From positions 1-55,775 of the forward strand of contig JAQBVM010000003.1 in the NCBI GenBank assembly GCA_027623095.1: a DNA stretch of 55,775 nucleotides. Direction: 5' to 3'. The notes under the pieces were generated by a model. It was given only the letters and a program-made list of their open reading frames with translations. It was not told where the DNA came from and searched no databases. The DNA is from Verrucomicrobiota bacterium (lineage in GTDB: Bacteria > Verrucomicrobiota > Verrucomicrobiia > Limisphaerales > SIBE01). Numbering within the stretch: the first letter of the stretch is position 1; every line of letters begins with the position of its first letter. Of this stretch, positions 16,587 through 25,468 are shown in pieces. The translations under genes were made by a program, and so were the position numbers.

Positions 16587-17354
16587 TCAATGAAGGTCCA
16601 GCCGCTTCACACGGATGTTGCGGTAGCGCACGAACTCCTTTGTGTGATCGCCGCCGCCATGTACTTGCAAAGCAATTCCGCCTTTCGCGGGATGGCGCAC
16701 TTCGGTCTCTTTCCATTCCATAATCCGAACGCCATTGATCCAGGTGGTGATGTGTGGAGGGTTGTTCACAATTCGCGCCCGGAGTTCGTTCCATTCGCCA
16801 TGCCGCCAGAAGAGCGGCCACGAATCCTCTAGAACAGGCAGCGGATACGGCGCGGGAACGGACGTTATCTCGGTCACTTTCTCGCCGAACCGGAAATTGG
16901 CAACGCTCGGTTTGCCGCCCAAACCTTCGCCATACACTCCCATGAGGTTTCCGTTCGCGTGGTAATCCACCATCGCTTGCCAGGCTTTGCCGTCCTCCGT
17001 GCTGCGAAGAAAGAGACCGCTGTCCGGTCCGAAATCGTTCTTCATCTCAAGAACCACTTCAAAGTCGCCGAATTGTTCGTCCGTAATAACAATTCCTCCG
17101 TTTCCGGGAATATCCTGGCTCCCGATGATCGCGCCGTCCTCAATCACCCACTTTCCGCCGGTCTTATTCCCACTGGAACGGCTATGACCTGTCTTTCCGC
17201 TGATATGCCAGCCGTGGAGCGTCTTGCCATCGAAGATCGAAACGAAACCCTCATCTTTCGCGCGTCCATCAAACTGGAAGGCGGTCAAAAGAATAGCTGC
17301 GCTTAGACCAAATGCTTGAGACTTTCTAGAGGGAAATCTAAATTTCTGATTCAT
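16587..17354 (-). CDS. Secreted DUF1080 (3-keto-disaccharide hydrolase) protein
   Basis: 255 aa with an N-terminal signal peptide (FGLSAAILLTAFQFDGRA). The DUF1080 concanavalin-like fold begins with FVSIFDGKTLHGWHISGK and continues with WVIEDGAIIGSQ, GIVITDEQFGDFEVVLEMKND, DSGLFLRS and VHGGGDHTKEFVRYRNIRVK, covering the whole domain. Family members include 3-keto-glycoside hydrolases in Bacteroidetes and are expanded in Verrucomicrobiota and Planctomycetes. Together with the ThuA and Gfo/Idh proteins this suggests keto-sugar processing, although the genes are not in one operon. The 3' end faces the PaaX-like gene; the start diverges from TatD. Confidence 0.92.
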   Translation of the reverse strand: MNQKFRFPSRKSQAFGLSAAILLTAFQFDGRAKDEGFVSIFDGKTLHGWHISGKTGHSRSSGNKTGGKWVIEDGAIIGSQDIPGNGGIVITDEQFGDFEVVLEMKNDFGPDSGLFLRSTEDGKAWQAMVDYHANGNLMGVYGEGLGGKPSVANFRFGEKVTEITSVPAPYPLPVLEDSWPLFWRHGEWNELRARIVNNPPHITTWINGVRIMEWKETEVRHPAKGGIALQVHGGGDHTKEFVRYRNIRVKRLDLH

Positions 17355-17428
17355 TTGGGGGAAACTTATTCAATGCCCGCTGTTTTTCAATCACTAAGAA
17401 CCCCTCCAAGGAAGTTTTGGTTCAGGCT

Positions 17429-18256
17429 ATGACTCCACGGTTCTACGACGCGCACAACCACTTCCACGACGAACGCCTTGTGTTTTGCGGTGCCGCCACG
17501 GGTGCGGGCGCAGCGAAAATGGTGGTAAACGGCTCGAAAGAATCGGATTGGCCGGAAGTGCTCGCAGTGGCGCGCCGTTGGCCGCTGGTGGTTCCTTCAT
17601 TTGGTTATCATCCGTGGCATGTGGCACAGCGAACGCCGGACTGGCTAAACGAACTCGCGCGCTGTCTCGGCACGATTCCGTCGGCCGTCGGTGAAATCGG
17701 TTTGGACCGGTGGATCGATGGGCACGACCTTCCGGAGCAAGAGCGGGTCTTTTTACCGCAGTTGCATGCAGCCGCCGAAAGGGGAATTCCCGCGACGATT
17801 CATTGCCTAAAGGCATGGGGCCGGTTGTTGGAACTGTTGCAAAGCCATCCGCTGCCAAAATGTGGATTCCTGCTCCACTCGTACAGCGGCCCTCGGGAAA
17901 TGATTGAACCGCTGGCTGAACTGGGCGCGTATTTCTCGATTTCCGGTTACTTTGCGCATGAACGAAAACATCGCCAGCGCGAAGTATTTCGCCATGTGCC
18001 CGCCGATCGTTTCCTGATCGAGACCGACGCGCCGGATCAACATTTGCCGCCGGACCGAATCGAATACCCTCTCATTGATCCGTCTTCCGGAGACGGGATA
18101 AATAACCCCGCGAACCTGGCGGCCGTTTATCGTTTCGCTGCGGAGCTGCGCGATGAACCGATCGAGATTTTGGCGGAGAAGGTCGAAAGGAATTTTTATC
18201 GGCTGTTCGGTGGACTTTGTGAGGATTCAGAGCGGCGCGTTTTTGGCGGCGTGTAA
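17429..18256 (+). CDS. TatD family metal-dependent hydrolase
   Basis: 275 aa from ATG 17429; a TTG at 17417 would add four residues and sits closer to an AAGGAAG, so the start is not certain. Metal-binding motifs of the TatD/amidohydrolase TIM barrel are visible: DAHNHFHD near the N-terminus (His9, His11), VGEIGLD (about 90-96), IHCLKAWG, LHSYSG and IETDAPDQHLPPD (Asp near 190). TatD proteins are cytoplasmic 3'-5' exonucleases or deoxyribonucleases involved in DNA repair and quality control. It is convergent with the GDSL-TPR gene, with only 21 bases between stops. Confidence 0.92.
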   Translation: MTPRFYDAHNHFHDERLVFCGAATGAGAAKMVVNGSKESDWPEVLAVARRWPLVVPSFGYHPWHVAQRTPDWLNELARCLGTIPSAVGEIGLDRWIDGHDLPEQERVFLPQLHAAAERGIPATIHCLKAWGRLLELLQSHPLPKCGFLLHSYSGPREMIEPLAELGAYFSISGYFAHERKHRQREVFRHVPADRFLIETDAPDQHLPPDRIEYPLIDPSSGDGINNPANLAAVYRFAAELRDEPIEILAEKVERNFYRLFGGLCEDSERRVFGGV

Positions 18257-18277
18257 AAAGCGTCGGTTTTCCCCGAA

Positions 18278-20842
18278 TCACCGGAGCATCTTTTGGATGG
18301 TGGCAAGATACTGGCGGGCTTGCTCGTTTGTGGGGTCCAGCTTCAGCGTCTGTTCGAACTCGGCGCGCGCTTCGTTCCACTGCATCCTTCTTGCCAGGGC
18401 GACGCCGAGATTCAAGTGCCCCCGGGCGAAACCGGGTTTCGCGCGCACCACCCCCGCGAACTGGAGTTGAGCCTCATCAACGCGGTTCTGCGCAGCGAGT
18501 TCGACTCCCAGAAAATATCGCGCTTCCCAGAAGCCGCCGTCGAGTTCAACCGATTTCTTCAACAGATCGAAGGACGCCGCACGCTCGTTGCGGGCGGCCA
18601 TGGCGTTCGCCAGGAAGAAATTGGCGCGGGCGTCCTCGGGTTGCTGCCGGACTTGATCCGCAAAATAGGTCAAGCCATGTTCCGGTTGAAGTTTGACAGC
18701 TTCCGCAAAGTGCTTCGCTGCCTGAAGCAGATCACCTTCTTCCGAAAGAAGATCCCCCATCTGCATCTGGATCGCGAACGAACGGGGCTGAACCTCCAAT
18801 CCTTTCAAAATGTATTCACGCGCCTTAGTCAGATCCCCCGCCTTTTGCCAAAGTTGACTGACGTTCAGCAGCGATTCCGCCTCCTTCGGATTCCGGATAA
18901 GCGCGCTCGAAAACGACTCGATGGCCTCGCGTTCTTTCCCTTGATTGACCTGCGCTTTTCCCAAACCGATGTATGCGGCGGCAGAGTCCGGATTCAACGC
19001 GAGAGCATTCCGGAACTGTTTCTCCGCCTCGTCGTAAGCGCCCGCAGCCGTCAAAAACACTCCGAGGTTGTGATGAACATCCGGATGATGCGGCAGGAAT
19101 TCGAGGACCTTCTCCCCCTCGGCGACCGCTTCGGAATACAGCTTCCGGGCGAAGAGAAAATTGGCGAAGTTTTGGCGCAACTGAAAATCGCGCGGCGCCG
19201 CCTGAATCGCCGAACGATAGCGCTCTGTTGCCTGGTCGAGCCCGGACGTCTGCAGGATCGGCTGGAGCTGATCCAATTGCTCGCGGAACCGCTGCTGCCG
19301 GACTGCGTGGTTCAATTGATTCGTAAAGGGCGCTTCGGAAAGCCTCTGGCGCATTCCCTCCAGCAACTGGATTTTATTCCAACCGGTGAGGGCAAGCTGT
19401 TCGCCGCACTCGTCCTCTGAAGCCCAATTTTTCGTGTCGAGTTGAAGAATTGTATCCGGCAATACCGCCAGGATCTCCCGGGCAATCGCCAGCGCTAACC
19501 GATAGTTCCCGGCAAAAGTCAAATGTACGTGATCGAAGAACAACTCATCCCCAGGAATTCCATCCTTCGCCGCTTCTTGGAATGCCTGATCTGCACGCGC
19601 CAAACGCACACCTTTATCTCTCCATTTTCGGCTCGTTTCCTCCACAATCGTGTTCATGCGCGTGTCTGTCCGGAATCGGAGTGCGTCCAGATCCCGCGCG
19701 TTTTCAAAAGCGACCCTGGCGGAGTTCGTTTCGCCGAGCGCCAAATGCGACCTTCCAATTCGAAACTGAAGCTCCGCGAAATTTGGATCCATTTTCGCAG
19801 CCTCTCGATACGCATCAAGCGCCTCGCCGATCCGTCCCCCGGATTCCTGTTCGATACCGCTCAGAAAACCGGCTTTCCACTCCGGCGCGCTTTTGGCGTT
19901 CAATTGGGCTGAGTGGACGGACGCGAACGGCGGACAATCCCGCAGGTTCGAAGCCACGGTGCTGATGATGACTTTTGTCCCGAACCGAAGACCGGCCTCA
20001 AGGATGTCCTCCAAGTTTCGCTGAAACGAATCATAGACTTTTTCCAGTCGGGAATCATCTTCTGCGATTTGATTGTTTAGGAACATTTGCAGTCCGCCCC
20101 ATTCAGGCGTCGAACTCGATCCCGAAGCGTGCCGTTCGCGAAGCGATTCGAGAAGCTGCCCGGTTCGATAACTCTTCAAGGCGATGCCGGCTCGAATCAA
20201 TCCCAGGCTTCGCGGCTGTGCGCCGAAGACCGTGGCGGGACCAAACGGACCGGCAACTTCGTTATTGCCCATGTACACAATCCATAGATCGCCATCCTGC
20301 CGGGCGCATTCTTGGGCGATTGGAAGAATGACGTGCGAATTTATCGCCGTGAACGCCGTATTAATAATTTCAAATTCCGTTCCCGGAAATCGGTCTCGAA
20401 GCAAAACCTGCAGAATCCGGCTGAACGAAAAACTCGGATCAGGATCGCCCATTGCCGCTGATTCGCCGAAAACGAAAATTCGGTATGTTCCGCTTGGTTT
20501 ATCCGGCTCGAGAACAACCGGTGGCGGTCGCCGCATCAATTTTTTGGGAAAGAAACGGCGGCCAAATTGGCTGTTTTCAACGAGAACGGCTTTTCCTCCG
20601 ATTTCCGCACGGAGGAAGTAAGTCGTCGGATACCCGATTCCCGCGATTCGCAGACAAATCTCAAGTCCCGCGAGCAGGAGAATTGGAACTCCAAAAAGAC
20701 TGAGCGCTCGAAATACCCATCGACGGGTCCGCGAAGGATTCGCGAGCGGACTGTATCCCGGGGTTTCCGGGTGCTTCGGCGTGCTCTCGGGAACCCGAGC
20801 TTGTTTCTGAGGTGAGCTTCGCTTCCGTTTCAACCGGGCCAC
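18278..20842 (-). CDS. Membrane-anchored SGNH/GDSL hydrolase with C-terminal TPR array
   Basis: 854 aa from GTG 20842, preferred because GGAG lies 9 bases upstream; the open frame reaches 20977 but its first part comes from a dispersed repeat, and ATG 20899 has no ribosome site. After a basic region a membrane helix (VFRALSLFGVPILLLAGLEICLRI) anchors the protein. The SGNH blocks follow: FGESAAMG (nucleophile Ser), GNNEVAGPFG (Asn block) and FFDHVHLTFAGNYRLA (Asp-His block). A long TPR region then runs to the C-terminus (HHPDVHHNLGVFLTAAGAYDEAEKQFRNALALNPDSAAAYIGLG and repeated units). Such fusions in PVC bacteria and acidobacteria are thought to modify cell-surface polysaccharide; the substrate is unknown. 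Confidence 0.85.
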   Translation of the reverse strand: MARLKRKRSSPQKQARVPESTPKHPETPGYSPLANPSRTRRWVFRALSLFGVPILLLAGLEICLRIAGIGYPTTYFLRAEIGGKAVLVENSQFGRRFFPKKLMRRPPPVVLEPDKPSGTYRIFVFGESAAMGDPDPSFSFSRILQVLLRDRFPGTEFEIINTAFTAINSHVILPIAQECARQDGDLWIVYMGNNEVAGPFGPATVFGAQPRSLGLIRAGIALKSYRTGQLLESLRERHASGSSSTPEWGGLQMFLNNQIAEDDSRLEKVYDSFQRNLEDILEAGLRFGTKVIISTVASNLRDCPPFASVHSAQLNAKSAPEWKAGFLSGIEQESGGRIGEALDAYREAAKMDPNFAELQFRIGRSHLALGETNSARVAFENARDLDALRFRTDTRMNTIVEETSRKWRDKGVRLARADQAFQEAAKDGIPGDELFFDHVHLTFAGNYRLALAIAREILAVLPDTILQLDTKNWASEDECGEQLALTGWNKIQLLEGMRQRLSEAPFTNQLNHAVRQQRFREQLDQLQPILQTSGLDQATERYRSAIQAAPRDFQLRQNFANFLFARKLYSEAVAEGEKVLEFLPHHPDVHHNLGVFLTAAGAYDEAEKQFRNALALNPDSAAAYIGLGKAQVNQGKEREAIESFSSALIRNPKEAESLLNVSQLWQKAGDLTKAREYILKGLEVQPRSFAIQMQMGDLLSEEGDLLQAAKHFAEAVKLQPEHGLTYFADQVRQQPEDARANFFLANAMAARNERAASFDLLKKSVELDGGFWEARYFLGVELAAQNRVDEAQLQFAGVVRAKPGFARGHLNLGVALARRMQWNEARAEFEQTLKLDPTNEQARQYLATIQKMLR

Positions 20843-21697
20843 TCTAATCGTCTCCGAGCTCGGAGCGAAAGAAAATTGATCGGATCCAACTGGGCGCATC
20901 GAATGGGGACAGACCCGCTCTCCGCACTTCCGCCTGGTGGGACGCGCCGACTCTCGTTTCTCTCGGTGGGGCGACACTCCGTACCACTAAAAGAAGGACT
21001 CTTTGTTTTCTGCGAAGACTTTTGGGAAGTGGACCACGGAAGATTCCGAATACAGGAAAAGGATCAAGTTGCAACAAGTCGGGATTTGTGTCGTTCTTCT
21101 TCAGTGAAACAAGAGAGGACCGAGATGTTCCATATGAACCGCTGCCAAGATGAAAAGCATCCGCTGCTGAAGAATTTGACGAGAGTTCGATGAACGCGGC
21201 AGCGTCTTGGACTGCGGTGACGAGCGAAGCGATTCACCGCTTTCTCTTCGGCGGGATCGAGGGATCGAGGGTTCGAGAGAGTTCCAGACCACTTTGTTCC
21301 ATGTCAAAAGCGGCAACTGCGCAAGCTCCGTTGCCGCACTCCAAAACCTGGCGGAAGATGTGACGAAACCCTGAGTCTCCTTGCGAATGGCCGGAGAGTT
21401 GATCACCCACAACCTCCTCATAGCAGGGCTCCACGGAGTGTCGCCCCACCGGACCCCTGAAACTCGAATCGTACCAATTGCAGCGTTCATCCTTAGTAGC
21501 TCTCCCGGGATCACCAGCCTCCGCGCTGCTTTCCTCGATCTGATGAAGAAGAAGCTGCGGTTCAGCCGTGTCCTCATTCGAAGCCTTATGGCGACGGAGG
21601 TGCCGGACCGTTTCCAGTTCGGTGCCGCACTGCGGATGTTGGCTTGAATCATACCTCGATGAATGCATTCTGGAATCGGATCAAATAATTCAGGAAG
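20843..21697. other. Repeat-dominated intergenic region
   Basis: 855 bases between divergent genes. Most of it is the terminal-repeat element 20965-21450, with related sequence continuing on its left (CTCTCCGCACTTCCGCCTGG, shared with about 5711). The remaining 250 bases before the CRTAC1-like gene show no convincing gene and presumably hold its promoter. Confidence 0.7.
20965..21450. mobile_element. MITE-like element with perfect 17-bp terminal inverted repeats
   Basis: Ends GGTGGGGCGACACTCCG (20965-20981) and CGGAGTGTCGCCCCACC (21434-21450) are exact inverted repeats bounding 486 bases. Inside are module C (about 20991-21070), module B (from 21207) with hairpin GCGGCAAC (21310-21317) / GTTGCCGC (21330-21337), and no transposase frame. 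Other members are at 5758, 25491 and 53378. Confidence 0.8.
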
Positions 21698-24600
21698 ATG
21701 TCTGAAGAATCAGTTAGCACCGAATCACGTTGGACGTGGAAGTTTTGCTTCGTTGTGTCCATTCTCTGCCTCGCGGTTTCGGCGCACTCCCTCGATTGGG
21801 AAAACGGCAAAGGATTCCGCAGTGCGCAGGTGATGGTCGAACCGGGAAAAAGAGCGGGTTTCTCTCGACTCACGTCATCGACGACCGGAATCAACTTCAC
21901 AAATTTGGTCCCTGAATCGCGGCATCTTACGAATCAGATTCTATTGAACGGGTCGGGTGCGGCAGCCGGCGATGTGGATGGCGACGGTTGGTGTGATCTG
22001 TACTTCAGCGCCTTAGACCAGCCAAACCGTTTGTATCGAAATCTAGGCAACTGGCGATTTGAGGAGATCGCGCAAAGCGCGGGTGTTGCCTGCCCGGACT
22101 TGGCCTCGACCGGAGTCGCGCTCGCGGACCTGGACGGGGACAATGATCTCGATCTGGTGGTTAATTCAATCGGAGCCGGGACACGAATTTATTTTAATCA
22201 AGGCAACTTGCGGTTCCTTCCGGGTCCCGTTCTGAACGGGAATAAGGGCGGGATGTCGCTCGCGGTGGGAGACATTGACGGCGATGGATTTCTCGATTTG
22301 TACATTTCAAATTATCGGACTTCGGCGCTGATGGATATTCCGAATGCGCGGGCCACCTTCAAACGTGTCGATGGCAGGATCGAAATGGACCGCCTGAATG
22401 GCCGTTCGGTCACCGAACCCGACTTGCAAAACCGGTTTGTCGTTTCTCCCAGGCGGGGCGTCGAGGAGTTGGGAGAGGCCGACTCGCTCTATCGGAATCA
22501 CGGAGGGACAAACTTTGTGTTGATGCCGTACACCGGCGGAGCGTTTCTGAACGCGCAAGGGAACTCGCTGCCGTCGCCCCTTTACGAATGGGGGTTGGAC
22601 GCGATGTTCCGCGACATCAACGGCGATACGTTTCCGGATTTGTATGTCTGCAACGACTTTTACAGCGAGGATCGAGTCTGGCTAAACGACGGAACGGGGC
22701 GCTTTCGCGAGGGCGGTCCATTCATGCTGCGCAAATCGAGTCTGTTTTCGATGGGGGTTGATTTCGCCGATATTAATCGGGACGGTTTCGATGATTTTCT
22801 TGTAGTCGATATGCTGAGCCGGAGCCATCACCAACGAATGACACAAATGGGGGATTCCGCGCCGCCTCTCTTGGCGGTTGGCGAGGTGAATGACCGCCCG
22901 CAGTACGGAATTAACACACTATTCCTAAACCGAGGGGACGGTTCGTATGCGGAGATCGCGCAGCTCAGCGGGCTCGAAGCATCCGATTGGTCCTGGATGC
23001 CGATGTTTCTGGACGTTGATCTGGATGGATGGGAGGACGTGCTGGTATCGAATGGAAACGAACGAGCGGCGCGCGACTTCGATGTTGCTGAGCGCCTGAA
23101 AGCCATGCGCGCTGAGAAACCAATGAGCGATGCCGAAGTGTTTGAGGCGAGACGCCTGTTCCCACGGCTGGCGTCTCCTAATCTCGCCTTTCGCAACAGG
23201 GGTGATCTCACATTCGAAGAGGCCGGTGCGGCGTGGGGGTTTAACGATGCGAGTGTTTCACACGGAATGGCGGTGGCGGATCTGGACAATGATGGCGACC
23301 TCGATGTGGTGGTGAACAATTTCAATGCCGAGGCTGGCATCTACCGGAACGAAGCCTCCGCTCCGCGTGTCGCCGTTCGTTTGAAGGGAAACGGAGCCAA
23401 CACCCACGGCGCGGGAGCAAGAATCAGCGTCTATGGAGGCGCTGTTCCGTCGCAGAGCCAGGAAATTGTCTGTGGCGGCCGCTATCTTTCATCGGATGAA
23501 TTAATGCGTGTATTCGCGGCGGGCACAACTGGAAATGAGATGACCATCGAAGTGAAGTGGCGGAGCGGACGGATGAGCACTTTGCCTGGCGCAACGGCGA
23601 ACCGAATTTATGAGATCGACGAATCCGTCTCGCAGGAAACCAAAGGAGGAAGTTCGAGCAATGGAAACCGGAAAGACCGGCGGGATCAAGAATCGCGCCC
23701 GCCTCTCTTTCAAGACGTGAGCGTCCTGCTGAATCACCGGCATCCTGAGGAACCGTATGATGACTTCGCCCGCCAGCCGTTGCTCCCAAAACGGCTCAGC
23801 CAATTGGGGCCCGGAGTGGCGTGGTTTGACTGGGACGCGGACGGCTGGGACGATCTTCTCATTGGCAGCGGCAAAGGAGGGCGTATGGGTGTGTTTCACA
23901 ACAACGGCGGAACAGGCTTCTCGCGATGGGAGAAACCGCCTTTGACAATCCCGGTGACACGCGATCAATCTGGCCTCGTGGTTTCAGAACTCGGTCCGAA
24001 GCGGATCGTTTTGTTAAGCGGCTCCTCAAACTACGAGGACGGCCTTCCGATAGGTGCATCCGTTCGGCAGTACGGGATTTCAACGGGAGTCATTGATGAC
24101 GGGATACCCGGCGATGTTTCCAGCGCCGGACCGCTCGCGGTGGCGGATATCGATGGAGATGGCGATCTGGACCTTTTCGCGGGAGGACGGACCGTCCCAG
24201 GGAGATATCCAGCGGCGGCATCGTCCCGGCTGTTCCGAAACGAAAAGGGGAAATTTCTATTCGACTCCGCTGGAAGCAAAATTTTTGACAAAATCGGGTT
24301 GGTCAGCGGGGCCGTCTTCAGTGATTTGGATGGGGATGGCGACTCGGATCTTGTGCTGGCATGCGAATGGGGGCCCGTCCGGATTTTTCTGAATAAGGCG
24401 GGAGCGTTTTCGGAAACGACCGCCGCGCTAGGAATGGAGGCATATCGCGGCTGGTGGAACGGAGTTTCGACGGGCGATTTCGATGGGGACGGACGCATGG
24501 ATATCGCCGCCTCAAATTGGGGGCGCAACTCGCCGTATGAAAGCCATCGTGCGAAAGCGCTGCGGATTTACTACGGCGACTTCGACGGCGACAGTATCGA

Positions 24601-25447
24601 TGATTTGATCGAGGCGTTCTTTGATCGCGAAATCGGAAAGTTTGTTCCCGAGCGGCAGCTTGGCGCCACGTCTCGCGCAATGCCGTTCGTACGAGAGCGA
24701 TTGAAAACCAACGCGGCGTATGCGGTGGCGGGAGTTGAAGAGATCCTTGGAGAACGATCCGCGGCTGCGAAGGTTTGGGAGGCCGAATGGCTGGATTCAA
24801 CGGTTTTCCTAAATCGTGGAAACCACTTTGAACCGCGCACCCTGCCCGTCGAAGCGCAAATGGCGCCGGCATTTGGGGTGAGTATTGGGGACATCGACGG
24901 AGACGGACACGAGGATCTGTTTCTCAGCCAAAACTTCTATGCAACGCAACCGGAAGTGCCTCGTTACGACGCCGGTCTCGGTCTCTGGTTGAAAGGCGAC
25001 GGCATGGGTGGATTCCGTGCGATGAATCACATTGAAAGCGGCGTGCAGATCTACGGTGAGCAGCGTGGCAGCGCATTGGCGGACTTTGACCGGGACGGGC
25101 GGATTGATCTTGTCGTCTCACAGAACGGCGGGGAAACGAAGTTGTATCGCAACATCGGTGGAAAACCGGGACTGAGAGTTCGACTCGAGGGTCCGAGTGA
25201 AAATCCATCCGCGATTGGGGCAACGATCCAGATCATCAGCGGCAGCCGGTCGGGACCGATGCGCGAGATTCATGCCGGGTCCGGTTACTGGTCGCAAGAT
25301 AGTGCGGTGCAAATAATGTCGATTTCTAAGACGCCAGCATTGATCTCGATCCGCTGGCCTGGCGGGGAACAGCAACGGCTCGCGATTCCAGAGGGCGCGC
25401 AGGAAGTGAGAATCAGCATGGGAAACGAACTTCAAGTTGTGAGATGA
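21698..25447 (+). CDS. CRTAC1-like secreted FG-GAP/VCBS protein with two UnbV (ASPIC) domains, copy 1
   Basis: 1249 aa. A signal peptide lies at about 14-30 (FCFVVSILCLAVSAHS). Many FG-GAP/VCBS repeats with calcium-loop sequence follow: DVDGDGWCDLYF, DLDGDNDLDLVV, DIDGDGFLDLYI, DVDLDGWEDVLV, DLDNDGDLDVVV. Two ASPIC/UnbV modules close the two halves, one around 545-650 (RVAVRLKGNGANTHGAGARI, GGRYLSSDE) and one at the C-terminus (RVRLEGPSENPSAIGATI, GSGYWSQDS). Usual CRTAC1-family proteins hold about one half of this, so it looks like an internal duplication. Such propeller-like proteins are probably surface or extracellular; the ligand is unknown. AGGAAG adjoins the ATG. It is followed 21 bases later by a paralogue in the same direction. 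Confidence 0.9.
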   Translation: MSEESVSTESRWTWKFCFVVSILCLAVSAHSLDWENGKGFRSAQVMVEPGKRAGFSRLTSSTTGINFTNLVPESRHLTNQILLNGSGAAAGDVDGDGWCDLYFSALDQPNRLYRNLGNWRFEEIAQSAGVACPDLASTGVALADLDGDNDLDLVVNSIGAGTRIYFNQGNLRFLPGPVLNGNKGGMSLAVGDIDGDGFLDLYISNYRTSALMDIPNARATFKRVDGRIEMDRLNGRSVTEPDLQNRFVVSPRRGVEELGEADSLYRNHGGTNFVLMPYTGGAFLNAQGNSLPSPLYEWGLDAMFRDINGDTFPDLYVCNDFYSEDRVWLNDGTGRFREGGPFMLRKSSLFSMGVDFADINRDGFDDFLVVDMLSRSHHQRMTQMGDSAPPLLAVGEVNDRPQYGINTLFLNRGDGSYAEIAQLSGLEASDWSWMPMFLDVDLDGWEDVLVSNGNERAARDFDVAERLKAMRAEKPMSDAEVFEARRLFPRLASPNLAFRNRGDLTFEEAGAAWGFNDASVSHGMAVADLDNDGDLDVVVNNFNAEAGIYRNEASAPRVAVRLKGNGANTHGAGARISVYGGAVPSQSQEIVCGGRYLSSDELMRVFAAGTTGNEMTIEVKWRSGRMSTLPGATANRIYEIDESVSQETKGGSSSNGNRKDRRDQESRPPLFQDVSVLLNHRHPEEPYDDFARQPLLPKRLSQLGPGVAWFDWDADGWDDLLIGSGKGGRMGVFHNNGGTGFSRWEKPPLTIPVTRDQSGLVVSELGPKRIVLLSGSSNYEDGLPIGASVRQYGISTGVIDDGIPGDVSSAGPLAVADIDGDGDLDLFAGGRTVPGRYPAAASSRLFRNEKGKFLFDSAGSKIFDKIGLVSGAVFSDLDGDGDSDLVLACEWGPVRIFLNKAGAFSETTAALGMEAYRGWWNGVSTGDFDGDGRMDIAASNWGRNSPYESHRAKALRIYYGDFDGDSIDDLIEAFFDREIGKFVPERQLGATSRAMPFVRERLKTNAAYAVAGVEEILGERSAAAKVWEAEWLDSTVFLNRGNHFEPRTLPVEAQMAPAFGVSIGDIDGDGHEDLFLSQNFYATQPEVPRYDAGLGLWLKGDGMGGFRAMNHIESGVQIYGEQRGSALADFDRDGRIDLVVSQNGGETKLYRNIGGKPGLRVRLEGPSENPSAIGATIQIISGSRSGPMREIHAGSGYWSQDSAVQIMSISKTPALISIRWPGGEQQRLAIPEGAQEVRISMGNELQVVR

Positions 25448-25468
25448 CCGAATATCCTTCCACAACGT

